From Nitrospirota bacterium (lineage in GTDB: Bacteria; Nitrospirota; Nitrospiria; Nitrospirales; UBA8639), in contig JAQBUF010000003.1 in the NCBI GenBank assembly GCA_027623995.1, positions 1 to 64,000 of the forward strand: a stretch of 64,000 nucleotides of DNA, written 5' to 3'. Under the pieces are notes generated by a model, which saw nothing but the letters and a program-made list of their open reading frames with translations, ran no database searches and was not told where the DNA came from. Shown piece after piece: positions 26,701 through 35,263 of the stretch; position 1 is the first letter of the stretch, and each line of letters begins with the position of its first letter. The position numbers were made by a program, and so were the translations under genes.

Positions 26701-27137
26701 GACAGGTTCTCTACACAGGGAAAGACTTTTTCATTATCGACTTTGAGGGTGAGCCTGCCCGTCCTCTCAATGTTCGCCGGCTCAAGGAATCACCCTTGCG
26801 AGATGTCGCTGGCATGTTACGATCATTCCATTACGCCGCCTATGCCTCATTAATTGGAAAAGTCGCCGGCATTCGGCCTGAAGACTTTTTGGTCTTGGAC
26901 TCCTGGGCAAAACTTTGGCAAACCTGGGTGAGCACCACCTATCTGAACGCCTACCTCACAGCCACGGCGGAATCAGACTTTCTCCCAAAGACCCAGGGAG
27001 AGCTTCAAATTCTCTTGGATGCCTATACACTCCAAAAAGCCGTCTACGAACTTGGCTATGAATTGAATAATCGCCCTGACTGGGCCAGAATTCCTCTCGA
27101 AGGCATTATGCAAATTATTGAAACTTCCAACACCTAA
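23799..27137 (+). CDS. treS: Trehalose synthase fused to maltokinase
   Basis: The 1112-residue protein is a natural fusion. Residues 1 to about 560 are GH13 trehalose synthase (LWYKDAIIYELHVRAFFDSN, ELVVNHTSDQH, the nucleophile in DGLRLDAVPYL, the acid in LLAEANQWP, LRNHDELTLEM), interconverting trehalose and maltose. From about residue 570 follows a maltokinase domain with the N-cap (LPQYLNSRRWFGGKAR) and kinase motifs RIHGDYHLGQVLY and IIDFEGEPARPL; it phosphorylates maltose to maltose-1-phosphate. The product feeds GlgE, encoded 17 bp downstream. AAAGGTGATGA precedes the ATG. Both halves keep their catalytic residues. Confidence 0.95.
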   Translation: MSVDSLDNDPLWYKDAIIYELHVRAFFDSNADGIGDFRGLTKKLDYLQDLGITAIWLLPFCLSPLKDDGYDISDYTNINPSYGTRRDVQAFVKEAHRRGLRVITELVVNHTSDQHHWFQRARKAPLNSKWRNFYVWSDTPERYKGTRIIFKDTELSNWSWDPVAKAYYWHRFFSHQPDLNFESLDVQKALIQVMEFWLDMGVDGLRLDAVPYLYEEEGTSCENLPPTHVFLKKLRKHIDKKYKNRMLLAEANQWPEDAAAYFGEGDECHMNFHFPLMPRMFMAIQMEDRFPIIDILEQTPAIPASCQWGLFLRNHDELTLEMVTDEERDYMYRVFAHDRQARINLGIRRRLAPLLGNNRKKIELMYSLLFTMPGTPVIYYGEEFGMGDNFYLGDRNGVRTPMQWSADRNAGFSQANPQKLYLPIIMDPEYHYEALNVEIQQNNSQSLLWWMKRTLSLRKQYKSFGRGTIEFLHPSNRKVLVYLRQYEDETILVAANMSRYAQCVELDLSKFKGMVPSTLYGRNKFPPIGDLPYFLTLGGHTFYWFLLESPTTEGTTTGLSTDTLPSLSVSRDWEMLTQGIDKSRLERILPQYLNSRRWFGGKARMIQSTHISEVVPIPAENPIAILCFLKIEYTEGEAESYILPLAFASSDKPTYFEDTPAAIAHVTIQNKGQQQEGLLYDGIWGHDFLKLLITSLAKNRRVNGPKGDFVTTSLKAFRRHLQQEGATLEPALHRGEQSNTSILYGQHYMLKLFRRAETGINPDWEIGRFLTEKGFSHTAHVAGLMEYQPDSGDPTTVGVLQCYVPNEGDAWRFTLDEIGRYFEKALTLPSLEATDPALSSKPLLELLKENVPDIAEEMIGGYLEKARLLGQRTGELHVTLASDLEDPAFMPEPFTDFYRRGLYQSMIGSISQNFPLLKQHIKELPESLHPLAKQVATLESTVRKQFLPIRDLQLTAKRLRIHGDYHLGQVLYTGKDFFIIDFEGEPARPLNVRRLKESPLRDVAGMLRSFHYAAYASLIGKVAGIRPEDFLVLDSWAKLWQTWVSTTYLNAYLTATAESDFLPKTQGELQILLDAYTLQKAVYELGYELNNRPDWARIPLEGIMQIIETSNT

Positions 27138-27154
27138 CACAGAAAGCATCAGAC

Positions 27155-29107
27155 ATGAGGCATGCACCACAACACTTTTCCAGTATTATCATTGAACATG
27201 TCAGCCCTGAGCTCAACGGTGGTCTCTATCCCATTAAACGTGAAGTAGGAGACCGGCTGGAAGTATCCGCCGATATTTTTAAAGAGGGGCATGACCTCAT
27301 TGGTGCGGTGCTGCGATGCAAAAAGACAAAAGACCAGGAATGGAAAGAAATCCCCATGCATCAGATCGATAATGATCGGTGGGGTGGGAATGTGGCGCTG
27401 CCAGAGAACACTCGATATCTGTACACCATCGGGGCCTATATTCGGACCTTTGCCACCTGGCGAGAAGAACTCGAAAAAAAACATGGCGTCAAAGACGATC
27501 TGAGTAGCGAACTGTTAGAAGGGCAAGCTCAGCTCCAAGCGGCGATAGCCCGCGACCAACACTCAGCTACGGGTCAGTTAAAAGAGTGGTTGAGCAAATG
27601 GACCTCCCAACAAGGCCAGGAAGCGATCGTCTCCATAGCCATGAATGAAGAGTTGGCAGCCTTGATGGACCAACACGAAGCACGGCATGCCTGGGCAATC
27701 TATCCTCACGAGCTTGAAGTAGTCGTGGACCGTGTCCGCGCGCGGTACGGAGCCTGGTATGAAATCTTCCCTCGATCCCAGGGCACAGAGCCTGGGAAGG
27801 GCACGACACTCAAAGAATGCGAAGCTCGCCTTCCCTACATTCGAGATATGGGATTCGATGTCTTGTACCTCACGCCCATTCATCCCATCGGCACCACGAA
27901 TCGCAAGGGACCAAACAACAGTCTCACCTCTGGCCCCAACGACCCTGGCAGTCCCTATGCCATTGGCAGCGATCATGGTGGATACGATGCGATTGAGCCC
28001 AGCCTCGGCACCCTGGAAGATTTTGATCGCTTTGAAAAAGCCGTCCGCGATCATGGTATGGAATTGGCGCTCGATTTTGCCATCAACGCATCCCCAGATC
28101 ATCCCTATGTCAAATCTCATCCAGAATGGTTCAAACAACGCCCAGATGGCACAATTAAATATGCGGAAAACCCGCCAAAGAAATATGAAGACATTTATGC
28201 CCTCGACTTTTACTGTGAAGATTGGCGAAGCATTTGGGAAGAACTGAAGAGAGTCATTCTTTTTTGGGTCGACCATGGCGTGAAAATTTTTCGTGTGGAC
28301 AACCCCCACACAAAGCCCGTGTCATTTTGGGAGTGGCTGATTCGAGAAATCCAAGGCCAGCATCCCGACGTCATCTTTCTTGCTGAAGCTTTCACAAAAC
28401 CTAAGATGATGCGCGTGTTGGCCAAGGCAGGCTACACCCAATCCTATACTTACTTTACTTGGCGGAATTTCAAACAAGAGATGACGGAGTATTTGGAAGA
28501 ATTGACTCAGAGCGAAATGAAAGAATATTTCAGACCAAACTTTTTCACCAACACGCCGGACATCCTCCCAGAGATTCTTCAACAGGGCGGACAATCAGCC
28601 TTTAAGTTTCGAGTCGTATTGGCCGCGACCCTTTCCCCTTGTTATGGAATCTACAGTGGCTACGAATTGTGCGAAAATCGAGCGTTACCTGAGAGAGAAG
28701 AATATCTCGATTCTGAAAAGTACGAAATTACAGTGTGGGACTGGGACCGACCAGGAAACATTCGAGACTACATCACCAAACTCAACCACATCAGAAAAGA
28801 CAACCCAGCATTGCACGAATTTGAAAATCTGCGATTTTATCACGCTGACAATGACCACATTATTTTTTATGGAAAAAGCACGGACGACAAAAACAACAAC
28901 CTGCTCATTGCCGTCAATATGGATCCTCACCATCTTCAGGAAACAGTACTTCACATTCCCATAGAAGAACTGGGTATCGCAGAAGATGCCACGTATCAGC
29001 TACATGAGCTCTTCACCGACACCTCTCATGCTGTGACAGGCTCAACCTATTCGATTCGCCTGGATCCACACACAGAACCTGCGGTCATTTTTGCTATTCG
29101 TCGTTGA
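27155..29107 (+). CDS. glgE: Alpha-1,4-glucan:maltose-1-phosphate maltosyltransferase
   Basis: The 650-residue GH13_3 enzyme transfers maltosyl units from maltose-1-phosphate to a growing alpha-1,4-glucan. GlgE signatures are the N-terminal domain (IIIEHVSPELNGGLYPIKRE), YEIFPRSQGTEPG, TPIHPIGTTNRKGPNN, the nucleophile in FRVDNPHTKPVSFWEW and the acid in FLAEAFTKPKMM. It follows treS-maltokinase by 17 bp, so the two are surely co-transcribed, giving the whole trehalose to maltose to maltose-1-phosphate to glucan route. The N-terminus is normal in length. Confidence 0.95.
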   Translation: MRHAPQHFSSIIIEHVSPELNGGLYPIKREVGDRLEVSADIFKEGHDLIGAVLRCKKTKDQEWKEIPMHQIDNDRWGGNVALPENTRYLYTIGAYIRTFATWREELEKKHGVKDDLSSELLEGQAQLQAAIARDQHSATGQLKEWLSKWTSQQGQEAIVSIAMNEELAALMDQHEARHAWAIYPHELEVVVDRVRARYGAWYEIFPRSQGTEPGKGTTLKECEARLPYIRDMGFDVLYLTPIHPIGTTNRKGPNNSLTSGPNDPGSPYAIGSDHGGYDAIEPSLGTLEDFDRFEKAVRDHGMELALDFAINASPDHPYVKSHPEWFKQRPDGTIKYAENPPKKYEDIYALDFYCEDWRSIWEELKRVILFWVDHGVKIFRVDNPHTKPVSFWEWLIREIQGQHPDVIFLAEAFTKPKMMRVLAKAGYTQSYTYFTWRNFKQEMTEYLEELTQSEMKEYFRPNFFTNTPDILPEILQQGGQSAFKFRVVLAATLSPCYGIYSGYELCENRALPEREEYLDSEKYEITVWDWDRPGNIRDYITKLNHIRKDNPALHEFENLRFYHADNDHIIFYGKSTDDKNNNLLIAVNMDPHHLQETVLHIPIEELGIAEDATYQLHELFTDTSHAVTGSTYSIRLDPHTEPAVIFAIRR

Positions 29108-29175
29108 GCTGTAAAACGCACAGGCCATTGACGACTGCCTATCAATCCCTACTCTCTGGACACATAAAATATTTT

Positions 29176-29205
29176 TTAGGAAGAAACCTTTTTCTCGGGT
29201 ATAAT
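29176..29205 (+). promoter_or_regulatory. Possible sigma-70 promoter for zwf
   Basis: TATAAT at 29200-29205 is a perfect -10 word; TTAGGA 18 bases upstream is a weak -35. It lies 85 bp before the preferred zwf start. It is inferred from sequence only, and the weak -35 leaves it uncertain. Confidence 0.4.
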
Positions 29206-29290
29206 ACATAAAAGCATGGACGGGTATGTCCCCGTAAAAAAAACAGATTCGCAAAATAATCCATCCGAAAATTCTCAGGGAAAGGCATCC

Positions 29291-30892
29291 ATGAAAGGCA
29301 GTTCACAAACGCTTACCACTCAAACCGGAGTCGAGGCCGATTCCAAGACATTGGAGACTCCGCCTCAAGATCAAACCAACAGTCCTTCACCCGCGAAAGG
29401 CCAAAAGCTACCTCCAACCTTGTTTATCATTTTTGGAGCCAACGGGGACCTGACGAAACGGAAACTGATTCCCGCACTCTACAATCTTGCGGCAAGTCAC
29501 AACCTGTCTGACACGTTTGCCGTGATCGGTGTCGATTGCGTCCACATGTCGAACGAAGACTTTCGTCTCAAAATGGAACGTGATCTTCGTGCCTTCTCCT
29601 CTCGCCCCATTGAAAGTACAATTCGAGATTGGCTACTCCAACGTGTGCATTATATTCCCGGAGATTTCACAGACCCCACGACCTTTGAAACACTTCGCAC
29701 TGAACTCACCCGGTTGGACTCCTCACAGGGCCAAGAAGGAAACTATCTGTACTACATGGCCACCTCACCAGCCTTCTTTTCAGAGATTGTGCAGAACCTG
29801 GCAGGAAAAGGTCTCCTTGCTCAACACAAGGGAGGCTCCAGGCGAGTCATCTTTGAAAAACCCTTTGGGCACGATCTCCCTTCGGCCAAGGCCTTGAACC
29901 AACAACTCTGCACGGTTCTCACGGAAGACCAGATTTATCGAATCGACCATTATTTAGGAAAAGAGACCGTCCAAAACATTTTGGTCTTCCGATTCGCCAA
30001 TGGCATTTTCGAACCGGTTTGGAATCGTCGATACATCGACCATGTTCAAATTACCGTCGCGGAAACCCTGGGCGTAGAGCATCGTGGGGCGTATTACGAA
30101 AAAGCCGGGGCCCTACGAGATATGGTGACGAATCATCTCCTGCAACTCATGGCGTACATCGCCATGGAACCTCCCAACGCCTTTGATGCCGAAGCCGTTC
30201 GGGATGAAAAGGTCAAAGTATTACGCGCCGTACTGCCCATGAATGCCGATGAGATCAGACGCTCCGCAGTGGCGGGCCAATACGGTCCTGGAACGATTTC
30301 GGGGCACCCCGTTTTGGGCTATCGCTCAGAACCGAACGTGGCCTCGGATTCAGACACGGAGACGTTTGTGTCCCTGAAATTGTTTATTGAAAGTTGGCGG
30401 TGGGGTGGGGTCCCCTTCTATCTCCGAACGGGAAAACGAATGGCACGACGCGTGACGGAAATCGTCATTCAATTCAAATCCGCTCCGTTCATGTTGTTTC
30501 GGAAAACCCCAATCCATCATCTCAACCCGAATCAGTTGATTATCCGTATTCAACCGGAAGAAGGGATTTCATTGAATTTCGGAGCCAAGATCCCTGGCCC
30601 ATCCGTCCAAGTGGGAACGGTAGATATGGACTTTCAATATGCCGACTATTTTGGTGACGCCCCTAGTACAGGATATGAAACGCTCCTACACGATTGCATG
30701 GCTGGAGATGCCACCCTGTTCCAACGAAGCGACAATGTCGAAGTGGGATGGAGCGTCGTTGATCCGATCTTAGAGGTCTGGAGGGGACTTCATCCTCATG
30801 GTACGAGTCAGTATGAATCAGGAACATGGGGGCCACAAGAATCCGCCACCTTGCTAGAAAAGGACGGACGAAAATGGCGGAACCCCAGCTAG
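29291..30892 (+). CDS. zwf: Glucose-6-phosphate 1-dehydrogenase
   Basis: It oxidises glucose-6-phosphate to 6-phosphogluconolactone with NAD(P)+, the entry of the oxidative pentose phosphate route. Visible motifs are the dinucleotide-binding FIIFGANGDLTKRKLIPALYN, FEKPFGHDLPSA, the active-site RIDHYLGKETVQNI and YLRTGKRM. The track start (29216) has no ribosome binding site; the ATG at 29291 is preceded by AGGGAAAGG and gives 533 residues, still with about 35 Ser/Thr/Gln-rich residues before the Rossmann core that most homologues lack. It lies downstream of glgE but probably has its own promoter. Confidence 0.94.
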   Translation: MKGSSQTLTTQTGVEADSKTLETPPQDQTNSPSPAKGQKLPPTLFIIFGANGDLTKRKLIPALYNLAASHNLSDTFAVIGVDCVHMSNEDFRLKMERDLRAFSSRPIESTIRDWLLQRVHYIPGDFTDPTTFETLRTELTRLDSSQGQEGNYLYYMATSPAFFSEIVQNLAGKGLLAQHKGGSRRVIFEKPFGHDLPSAKALNQQLCTVLTEDQIYRIDHYLGKETVQNILVFRFANGIFEPVWNRRYIDHVQITVAETLGVEHRGAYYEKAGALRDMVTNHLLQLMAYIAMEPPNAFDAEAVRDEKVKVLRAVLPMNADEIRRSAVAGQYGPGTISGHPVLGYRSEPNVASDSDTETFVSLKLFIESWRWGGVPFYLRTGKRMARRVTEIVIQFKSAPFMLFRKTPIHHLNPNQLIIRIQPEEGISLNFGAKIPGPSVQVGTVDMDFQYADYFGDAPSTGYETLLHDCMAGDATLFQRSDNVEVGWSVVDPILEVWRGLHPHGTSQYESGTWGPQESATLLEKDGRKWRNPS

Positions 30893-31136
30893 TCAAAACC
30901 TCCTTCAACGGTTTCATGTGTGACGAAACCCCTTCCAAGATTGTCAAATATCGAGAAAGGATTGAAAGGAGATTCTTTCCATGGTCATTCGTGTGTGAGA
31001 CCTTTCATTTTATTGACAAAGGTTAGGATGTTGGTCACCATTCCAATACTAAGGTAACGACATACCACAGTGCATTGGTCAGTGTATTCCACCCTCCATA
31101 CAAAACCTTCCGTAATCTTTTCATCGAAGGAGCAAT

Positions 31137-32621
31137 ATGATTTGGCGCTGGCTTGGGCTCAGTAAAGATCCGTATCAACCGGAAAAAGATATTGGTCCCT
31201 ACTCAAATTACCGTTTGGCCATTCGGCTCGAACTCACTCAGAAGCCTGGGGTCTTTGCCAAATTGACCAATCTCATTGCCAAAGAAGGGGCAAGCATTGG
31301 GGCCGTGGATATGATATCAGCCACGAAAACCAAGGTCGTGCGGGACATCACGCTGGATACCAAAAATGAAGAGCATGGACAGCGAGTACTCGACCAGCTT
31401 GAGAAGTTGCCAGACGTCAAGGTTTTGTCGGCCTCGGATCGGATTTTCATGTTACACCTGGGCGGGAAAATTAAAATGGGCAGCAAGTTTCAAATCAGCA
31501 CCCGAAACACGCTCTCCATGGCGTATACGCCAGGAGTCGGTCGCGTCTCTCAAGCGATTGCGAAGGATCCCTCTTTGGCCTATCGCTTCACGAGCAAAAG
31601 TAACAGCGTCGCTGTGGTGACAGATGGATCAGCCATATTGGGACTAGGAGACCTGGGTCCAGAAGCCGCGCTTCCTGTCATGGAAGGCAAAGTCATGCTC
31701 TTCCAACAATTTGCCGGTATCGACGCCTGGCCGATCTGTTTGAATACCCGTGATCCCGAGCAAATCATTCAAACCATTACCAATATTGCCACAGGGTTTG
31801 GAGGGATCAACCTTGAAGATATTAGCGCTCCGCGCTGTTTTGAAATTGAACGACGATTGAAGGCCACGCTTGATATTCCCGTGATGCATGATGATCAACA
31901 TGGAACCGCAGTCGTCATTCTTGCGGCGTTGATCAATGCGCTGAAAGTCACCAACCGCCAGATTGATCAAACCAAGGTGGTCGTGAATGGACTAGGAGCC
32001 GCGGGGACCGCCTGCTGCCAATTACTTATTGCGTCTGGCATTGGCCAACTCAAGGGGTGCGACAAAAAAGGCCTGGTTCTGGATGAACGGATGGATGTGC
32101 TTCGATCCACAAATGATCACCTGATCAATTTCATTCACTATGAGCAGCCAACGGGGACGTTACAGCAGGCCTTGAAGGACGCGGATGTGTTTATTGGATT
32201 GTCCAGCGGCAACATCCTGAAACCCAAAGACTTGAAGCCCATGGCACCGGAAGCCATTGTTTTCGCCCTCGCCAACCCTGACCCTGAAATTTCTCCGGAA
32301 GCCGCATTAGGAAAATGCCGGATTTATGCAAGTGGACGATCGGATTACCCAAATCAAAGCAATAACCTACTTGCCTTTCCTGGAATCTTTCGGGGGGCGC
32401 TAGACGTTCAGGCCACCACCATTAATGAGGTCATGCAGTTAGCCGCCGCAGGAGCCTTAGCTGATGTCATTCCCGTTTCATCTCTCAGCGAGGAATACAT
32501 TATTCCTAGCGTCTTTAATAAACTCGTGGTTCCCGCAGTCGCTAAAGCGGTCGCACAGGCTGCACAGGAAACCGGAGTGGCCAGAAAACCGACGCAATCT
32601 CGTGAAGATGGTACGTCCTAG
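31137..32621 (+). CDS. NAD(P)-malic enzyme with N-terminal ACT domain
   Basis: The 494-residue protein decarboxylates malate to pyruvate. An ACT-type regulatory domain occupies about residues 25-100 (LELTQKPGVFAKLTNLIAKEG, MISATKTKVVRDITL), followed by the malic-enzyme core: YTPGVGRVSQAI, VVTDGSAILGLGDLGPEA, MHDDQHGTAVV, the NAD-binding NGLGAAGTACCQ and FALANPDPEISPE. ACT fusion suggests allosteric control by an amino acid or similar ligand, which cannot be named from sequence. CGAAGGAGCAAT provides a strong ribosome binding site. Cofactor preference between NAD and NADP is undecided. Confidence 0.92.
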   Translation: MIWRWLGLSKDPYQPEKDIGPYSNYRLAIRLELTQKPGVFAKLTNLIAKEGASIGAVDMISATKTKVVRDITLDTKNEEHGQRVLDQLEKLPDVKVLSASDRIFMLHLGGKIKMGSKFQISTRNTLSMAYTPGVGRVSQAIAKDPSLAYRFTSKSNSVAVVTDGSAILGLGDLGPEAALPVMEGKVMLFQQFAGIDAWPICLNTRDPEQIIQTITNIATGFGGINLEDISAPRCFEIERRLKATLDIPVMHDDQHGTAVVILAALINALKVTNRQIDQTKVVVNGLGAAGTACCQLLIASGIGQLKGCDKKGLVLDERMDVLRSTNDHLINFIHYEQPTGTLQQALKDADVFIGLSSGNILKPKDLKPMAPEAIVFALANPDPEISPEAALGKCRIYASGRSDYPNQSNNLLAFPGIFRGALDVQATTINEVMQLAAAGALADVIPVSSLSEEYIIPSVFNKLVVPAVAKAVAQAAQETGVARKPTQSREDGTS

Positions 32622-32657
32622 AATAGGACGATCCGACCTTTCCCATCCCTGGGAAAG
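32614..32657 (+). terminator. Tandem hairpins after the malic enzyme gene
   Basis: Two perfect stems follow each other at the gene end: CGTCCTA-GAA-TAGGACG (32614-32630, overlapping the stop codon) and CTTTCCCA-TCCC-TGGGAAAG (32638-32657). There is no clear T-run after them, so this may be a Rho-dependent or attenuated terminator or an mRNA-protecting end. Confidence 0.5.
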
Positions 32658-32847
32658 AACCCACCTATTTCTGCTATAGACCAACGCCTCTGGGAATAGG
32701 ACTGCTGCTGCACACTCCAACATTTTCAATGACAGACTCAAGTCAACGCCATGAGGCTATTGGCCACAACAATGCGGGCTCATTTGTTTTAAACGGATGA
32801 GAAAACTGAATCTCGACAGAAATGGCGAGGAAGATTAAAGGGATTTT

Positions 32848-33681
32848 TTAAATCGTGACGGGATTTGGGTGCATGCAATCTTGCCCAAGGTATTCCGCAA
32901 TGACCAGTTCACATAAGGCTTCTTGTTCACGAAACCATTCCTCATCTGCATAGCGTTTCCATCGACCGGTCTGCCTAGGATCAATAATAGAAGCCAGCAC
33001 ATCAAGGTCATAGTCTCGAATATCCAAAACCCGAAACATATCTGCGAGTATCAGGCGAGGAGATTCCGTCAGTTGTTCATAGGAAACGGAGTGATGAGCA
33101 AACTGCATTCCAAAGAGATAGGAAAGTCTCCATAGGAGATAAAATAATTGATAGGGATGTTGAATATATTTCGAATCCAAAAACGGGAAATGATACCGCA
33201 AGTCCTGGCTCCAGGCCTGTAAATAAAACCCTTCATGTTCAAAAAATTCTTGAAGAGTACACGCCTTGTCCTTACAACGATCGTGAAAAAGGCAGGAAAA
33301 CCACTCATCCCTTGGATGTCGAAACAAATGAATGATTTTCGCATGAGGAAAATAATGACGAACCCAGGGCAGTCGGAAATCAAGGCGATTAAATTGGAGT
33401 ACGGGACGACCATTGGCGTGTTCCACCATCATCTCAATAAAGCGCTTCATATCAGGATTCCAGGATTGGGCATCCATCAATAAATCTTTGGAAGGCCAAT
33501 TGTCAGAAAAGTACTGACTGAGCTCTTGGAGCCCCTCATATTCCTTCCAATAATCACTCACTCCCCTATGGGTGGTATCCATGCCATCACCCCGTGTGGA
33601 AGGATCAAACCAGCGTCGTTCATTAAATGGCTCATAATACGCCGTGCAATTTCCCACCTGACGAAAAAGATTCCACAACAA
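32848..33681 (-). pseudogene. Sulfotransferase family protein, main part after an in-frame stop
   Basis: This 277-residue frame continues, in the same reading frame, the ORF at 33685-33927 and is separated from it only by one TAG codon. It begins at TLLWNLFRQ, the second half of the PAPS 5'-phosphosulfate loop, and goes on with the 3'-phosphate-binding region KIIHLFRHPRDEWFS near residue 120. Together the two parts would form a normal sulfotransferase of about 359 residues, transferring sulfate from PAPS to an acceptor that cannot be named. As it stands the catalytic loop is broken, so it is probably inactive unless the stop is an error or is read through. The track start is an internal TTG without support. 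Confidence 0.8.
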
Positions 33682-33684
33682 AGT

Positions 33685-33927
33685 CTACCCACTTCTAAAT
33701 CGCCCTGTGATAAACACGATATCGGATCGGTGCGCGGATGGGATCGGAGAACCCCATTCACCAAGATCTGAGTACGGGAGAGAATGCTCACCCCTACCCT
33801 GTAATAAGGAGCGAGCGGAGCAATGAAGTAAGCCATCCAAGGTCTCTACTGCAAGACTCTTCGCGTCAGTCGTTTGACCTAATTTCCTCAAAATCTTGAA
33901 TAATTGATGCCGGAAAAATTTATACAT
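33685..33927 (-). pseudogene. N-terminal part of the interrupted sulfotransferase
   Basis: This 80-residue frame ends SDIVFITGRFRSG followed by TAG, then in frame ACT TTG TTG TGG (TLLW). The family consensus at this place is RSG-S/T-T-LL, so the stop replaces the Ser or Thr that contacts the PAPS phosphate. A single C-to-A change from TCG (Ser) would create it. The first 70 residues are a helical leader (MYKFFRHQLFKILRKLGQ...) with no signal peptide. ATG at 33927 follows GACAAGAAG. The full gene would span 32848-33927. Confidence 0.8.
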
Positions 33928-34285
33928 TCTTCTTGTCGGGATTATGAAAAACCAGCCTATGGGTTCCTCTCCGTGACGATATCGCAGCTTCTTTTATCGC
34001 CCATTAAGAGAATTTTGCTATTGTCTTATTAGGCTAATTCGGAAATTTTCCACCTGACCTTTATCCCAGATGAATGAAGGTTACCCTGCTGACCACAAAA
34101 ATTTTCCAGGATCTCCAAAACACTACCCGAATATGAGTCCTTATATAAATAATTTACCCCATAAAGTATCTGAGCGGTTAAACCGAAAATTGTTGAGTCT
34201 AGTTAAAACACTGACATACCTATGCCGTTATTTAACGTTAGGTGTGATTGTTTCAGATCACGCAATTTTTGTTCAGGAGGCAGGC
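33928..34285. other. Divergent region upstream of sat
   Basis: About 360 bp separate the sulfotransferase start from the preferred sat start. The track extends sat to 34070, but those 72 codons have no family support. Promoters for both directions are presumably here. I see no repeat family and no clear riboswitch. Confidence 0.5.
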
Positions 34286-35248
34286 ATGAATGACAATCTG
34301 GTTTCCCCTCACGGTGGACATCTTGTAAATTTACTCGTTGATGAAGATCGGGCCGCGACCTTACACGAACTGGCCAAAACGAGCCCTTCGTGGGATCTGA
34401 CCCCCAGACAACTGTGTGACCTTGAATTGCTCTTATGCGGCGGCTTCTCCCCCCTTCAAGGATTCATGGGCAAAGCCGACTATGATTCGGTCTGCGATTC
34501 CATGCGCCTTACGGATGGCAATATTTGGCCCATGCCCATTGTTCTCGATGTCCCTGAAGATGTGGCGAAAAATCTCAGCCCAGGGATGCTCCTCTGTCTA
34601 CGAGACGCTGAAGGAGTCATGTTGGCTGGACTCACCATTGAGGAAATTTGGCAAGCAGACCGTGAACGTGAAGCTTTAAACGTGTATGGGACAGACAACG
34701 CAGAACATGCCGGCGTTTTCCATCTCTTAAATAACACCCATCCCTACTACATCAGCGGAAAACTGGAAGGGGTTCAGGCTCCCCTTCATTATGATTTCGT
34801 CGGATCTCGAATCACACCCCAGGATTTAAGAAAAGATTTTAGCCGGATGGGATGGAGACGCGTGGTGGCCTTCCAAACACGCAATGTGATGCACCGCGCC
34901 CACTACGCCTTAACGGTCAAAGCCGCTAAAAGTGTTGAAGCCAATTTGCTCGTGCATCCGGTTGTTGGGTTAACCAAACCAGGAGATGTGGATCATTACA
35001 CCCGGGTTCGATGTTATCAAGAACTCCTCCAACGGTACCCCGGTCAGAGTGTGCGCTTGGCATTATTGCCTCTGGCCATGAGAATGGCTGGACCACGCGA
35101 GGCTGTCTGGCATGCCATTATCCGAAAAAACTATGGCTGTACGCACTTCATTGTTGGCCGCGATCATGCCGGCCCCGGAAAGGATTCGAAGGGAATCCCC
35201 TTCTATGACCCTTATGCGGCCCAGGAACTCATGGTCAAATATGAATAA
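34286..35248 (+). CDS. sat: Sulfate adenylyltransferase part of an interrupted Sat-CysC fusion
   Basis: From the ATG at 34286 (AGGAGGCAGGC just upstream) this encodes 320 residues of ATP sulfurylase: the PUA-like N-domain (LTPRQLCDLELLLCGGFSPLQGFM), the catalytic FQTRNVMHRAHYALT, VHPVVGLTKPGDVDHYTR and FIVGRDHAGPGKDSKG. It makes adenosine phosphosulfate from sulfate and ATP. The frame stops at VKYE-TAA, and the same frame continues with ELGIKMVPFQEMVYLEERDEY, the expected continuation of the enzyme. The C-terminal part, with SGTELRRRL, is thereby split off. The uninterrupted protein would have about 576 residues, typical of bifunctional Sat-APS kinase. Confidence 0.88.
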   Translation: MNDNLVSPHGGHLVNLLVDEDRAATLHELAKTSPSWDLTPRQLCDLELLLCGGFSPLQGFMGKADYDSVCDSMRLTDGNIWPMPIVLDVPEDVAKNLSPGMLLCLRDAEGVMLAGLTIEEIWQADREREALNVYGTDNAEHAGVFHLLNNTHPYYISGKLEGVQAPLHYDFVGSRITPQDLRKDFSRMGWRRVVAFQTRNVMHRAHYALTVKAAKSVEANLLVHPVVGLTKPGDVDHYTRVRCYQELLQRYPGQSVRLALLPLAMRMAGPREAVWHAIIRKNYGCTHFIVGRDHAGPGKDSKGIPFYDPYAAQELMVKYE

Positions 35249-35263
35249 GAATTAGGCATTAAG

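Noticed and set aside
30893-31136. Possible gene or regulatory RNA between zwf and the malic enzyme
   Set aside because: Short ORFs here lack start signals and I found no convincing hairpin set; treated as plain intergenic sequence.
34070-34285. Upstream extension of sat to the ATG at 34070
   Set aside because: The added 72 residues show no ATP-sulfurylase features, while a strong AGGAGG lies before the ATG at 34286 where the family sequence begins.
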